Positions 5,954 through 7,988 of a stretch of 7,988 bases of DNA are shown piece after piece. The notes beneath the pieces are model-generated. The model was given only the letters and a program-made list of their open reading frames with translations, made no database searches and was not told the DNA's origin. Source of the DNA: Oscillospiraceae bacterium (lineage in GTDB: Bacteria; Bacillota; Clostridia; Oscillospirales; Oscillospiraceae); NCBI GenBank assembly GCA_020025615.1, contig JAHHRT010000069.1, positions 1 to 7,988 on the forward strand, read 5' to 3'. Each line of letters begins with the position of its first letter. Within the stretch, counting starts at the first letter, position 1. Both the position numbers and the translations under genes were made by a program.

Positions 5954-7975
5954 ATGCGCAAAATCTTAAGTGCAGTTCTGGTGCTTATGATGCTGGTTTC
6001 CCTGATGGTTCCCGGTGTCTCTGCAGCAGAAGCAAAGTCGGACGACATTGTGATTCTTTACACCAATGACGTTCACACCTATGTGGACAAGCCTCTGGGC
6101 TATGATGTCCTCAAGTCCATCAAGGACGATCTCAAGACCCAGTACAAGAATGTTCTGCTGGTAGATGCCGGCGACCATGTTCAGGGTACCGCTTACGGCT
6201 CCATGGACAAGGGCGAGCACGTGGTAAAGCTCATGAACGCTGCCGGCTATGATGCCGCTTCTCTGGGCAACCATGAGTTCGACTACGGCATGGAAGGCTG
6301 CCTGCAGGTTCAGCAGTGGGCTGAGTTCCCCTATCTGGACTGCAACTTCTACCACGAGGAGAACGGCGTTCGGGGCGACAATGTTCTGGACAGCTACAAG
6401 ATCTTCGACTGCGGTGAAGAGAAGGTCGCCATTGTGGGCGTCCTGACCCCTGAGTCCTTTACGAAGTCCACTCCCGCCTACTTCCAGGACGAGAATGGCA
6501 ACTACATCTACGGCATTGCCGGCGGTGAAGACGGCGCTGCTCTCTATGCAGACGTGCAGAAGGCTGTAGACGAGGCCCGTGCTGAGGGTGCAACCAAGGT
6601 CATCGGCCTGGGCCACCTGGGCATCGACCCCTCTTCTGAGCCTTGGACCTCTACTTCCACCATCCAGAACGTTTCCGGCCTGGATGCATTCATCGACGGT
6701 CACTCTCACTCCGAAGTGAAGAACGAGACTGTGAACGGCAAGGACGGCAAGCCCGTTGTCCTGACCCAGACTGGTTCCTACTTTGACAACATCGGTATGC
6801 TGGTGATTCATGCCGACGGCTCCATCGAGACCGACCTCATCACCACTTCTCCCATTGAGGAGCCCGATCTCGACGAGAACGGCGAGGTCAAGAAGGATAA
6901 GCACGGCAACGACAAGATGAAGGTTGTTGGCTACAACATCGCTTCCGACCTCTACAAGGGCGAGTATGTTGCTGACGCTGCTGTCCAGGCTCAGGAAGAA
7001 CAGTGGGTTGACGCAATTCAGACCCAGCTGGGCGAGGTCATCGGCAAGACCGACCTGACCTTCGACAACTTCGACGGCGAAAACCGTCTGGTCCGCAGCC
7101 AGGAGACCAACACCGGCGACTTCGCTGCTGACGCTCTCTACTACCTGTTCGACAACATGGACCTGGACGTGGACGTTGCCATCATGAACGGCGGCGGCGT
7201 GCGTAACAAGGCTGTCACCGGCGACATTTCCTACCTGACCTGCAAGAGCATCCACACCTTCGGCAACGTTGCCTGCCTGCAGACCGTTACCGGTCAGCAG
7301 CTGCTGGACGCTCTGGAGTGGGGCGCTCGTACTGCCGGCACCGGCGAGGAGTGCGGCGGCTTCCTGCAGGTTTCCGGTATCACCTACAAGATCGACGGCG
7401 AATGGCCCGAGTCCCTGCAGAAGGACGAGAAGGGCGTTTGGATCGGCGGTCCTACCGGCGGCTACCGTGTCCATGATGTGAAGGTCTACAACAAGGAGAC
7501 CAACGCATGGGACGACCTGGACCTCACTGCCAACTACAACCTGGCTGGCTATAACTACACCCTGCGTGAGATGGGCGACGGCTTCAATATGTTCAGCGGC
7601 GCTGTGAATGTTCTGGACTACGTGATGGAGGACTACATGGTCCTGGCTAACTACGTGAAGGCATTCCCCGAGGGCGTTGTAGAGGCTTCCAACTCTCCCC
7701 TCACTGCTAAGTACTCCGAATTCAACGTGGATTACAGCACTGTGAACGGCTCCGGCCGTATTGTCATGGAGGCTGCCCAGCGTGAGGAGCCCACTGAGGC
7801 TTCCACCGAGGCTGCTACCCAGGCTCCCGAGACCCAGGCTCCCACCACTGCTCCCGCTGCCCCTGAGAAGGCTGAGAGCAATGTGGGCATGACTGTGGGC
7901 ATCATCCTGGCAATCCTGATCCCCGTGATTGTGATTGTTGTGGTGGTTCTCAAGAAGAAGAAGGATCAGAAGTAA
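5954..7975 (+). CDS. Membrane-anchored UshA-type metallophosphatase / 5'-nucleotidase (673 aa)
   Basis: Secreted calcineurin-like phosphoesterase with a 5'-nucleotidase C-terminal domain; the family hydrolyses extracellular nucleotides or related phosphate esters at a two-metal centre. Residues 1-24 are a signal peptide (MRKIL basic start, hydrophobic core, VSA cleavage region). Metal-site motifs follow: NDVH (Asp39, His41), DAGD (Asp74), GNHE (Asn106, His107), GHLG (His221) and DGHSH (His250, His252). The C-terminal substrate domain begins at about 360, with NTGDF (386-390), NGGGVR (412-417), GGFLQVSG (468-475) and GDGFNMF (541-547). A Thr/Pro/Glu/Ala-rich stalk spans about 610-640, then a membrane helix at 646-666 and a Lys-rich tail. 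There is no LPXTG, so it is held by the helix rather than by sortase. All ligands of the family appear present, so it should be active. Exact substrate is unknown. It is divergent from the SPFH operon; only 13 bases follow the stop. Confidence 0.95.
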   Translation: MRKILSAVLVLMMLVSLMVPGVSAAEAKSDDIVILYTNDVHTYVDKPLGYDVLKSIKDDLKTQYKNVLLVDAGDHVQGTAYGSMDKGEHVVKLMNAAGYDAASLGNHEFDYGMEGCLQVQQWAEFPYLDCNFYHEENGVRGDNVLDSYKIFDCGEEKVAIVGVLTPESFTKSTPAYFQDENGNYIYGIAGGEDGAALYADVQKAVDEARAEGATKVIGLGHLGIDPSSEPWTSTSTIQNVSGLDAFIDGHSHSEVKNETVNGKDGKPVVLTQTGSYFDNIGMLVIHADGSIETDLITTSPIEEPDLDENGEVKKDKHGNDKMKVVGYNIASDLYKGEYVADAAVQAQEEQWVDAIQTQLGEVIGKTDLTFDNFDGENRLVRSQETNTGDFAADALYYLFDNMDLDVDVAIMNGGGVRNKAVTGDISYLTCKSIHTFGNVACLQTVTGQQLLDALEWGARTAGTGEECGGFLQVSGITYKIDGEWPESLQKDEKGVWIGGPTGGYRVHDVKVYNKETNAWDDLDLTANYNLAGYNYTLREMGDGFNMFSGAVNVLDYVMEDYMVLANYVKAFPEGVVEASNSPLTAKYSEFNVDYSTVNGSGRIVMEAAQREEPTEASTEAATQAPETQAPTTAPAAPEKAESNVGMTVGIILAILIPVIVIVVVVLKKKKDQK

Positions 7976-7988
7976 GATTTTCCTTCTC

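Noticed and set aside
5763..5969. Small plus-strand open frame (68 aa) in the intergenic region
   Set aside because: No ribosome binding site before its ATG, it starts upstream of the nucleotidase promoter, runs into the nucleotidase start, and its product is Lys-rich low-complexity translation of A-rich regulatory DNA.
5966..7474. Long minus-strand open frame (502 aa) opposite the nucleotidase
   Set aside because: It mirrors a codon-biased, well recognised enzyme gene, has a Val/Leu/Ala-rich product without motifs, and no ribosome binding site was seen.
7781..7975. Sortase LPXTG cell-wall anchor at the end of the nucleotidase
   Set aside because: The stalk, helix and Lys-rich tail resemble a sorting signal, but no LPXTG-like pentapeptide precedes the helix; a plain C-terminal membrane anchor fits better.

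Overview
The window looks like chromosomal DNA of a high-GC, Gram-positive gut-type Clostridia (Oscillospiraceae or a relative). This is an inference. It rests on strong AGGAGG-type ribosome binding sites, GC-rich third codon positions, and a surface phosphatase with a Thr/Pro/Ala-rich stalk and a C-terminal membrane anchor, which is a monoderm-style architecture. No rRNA, tRNA, CRISPR array, insertion sequence or phage gene was seen.

Positions 1-5660 hold a tightly packed minus-strand operon. In order of transcription it encodes: (1) a 577-residue HflK-like SPFH protein with an unusual seven-helix membrane domain fused at its N terminus; (2) an HflC-like SPFH protein; (3) a second, conventional HflK-like SPFH protein; (4) a P1B-type (heavy-metal) P-type ATPase whose C-terminal end runs off the left edge. 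Gene junctions are an 18-base gap, a 4-base ATGA overlap and a 14-base overlap, so the four products are probably made together. No ftsH is visible, although HflK/HflC are best known as the membrane cage around the FtsH protease. The best candidate for an undescribed system is therefore a three-component SPFH assembly partnered with a metal-transporting ATPase.

Positions 5661-5953 are a divergent intergenic region. It holds two candidate minus-strand promoters, a short palindrome in the spacer of the distal one, small inverted repeats in the operon leader, and one plausible plus-strand promoter.

Positions 5954-7975 encode, on the plus strand, a complete secreted and membrane-anchored UshA-type metallophosphatase/5'-nucleotidase. 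Its codon use looks like that of a highly expressed gene. Nothing shows that it works with the operon; divergent placement is the only link. Long open frames opposite the ATPase and opposite the nucleotidase are codon-bias shadows and are not annotated.
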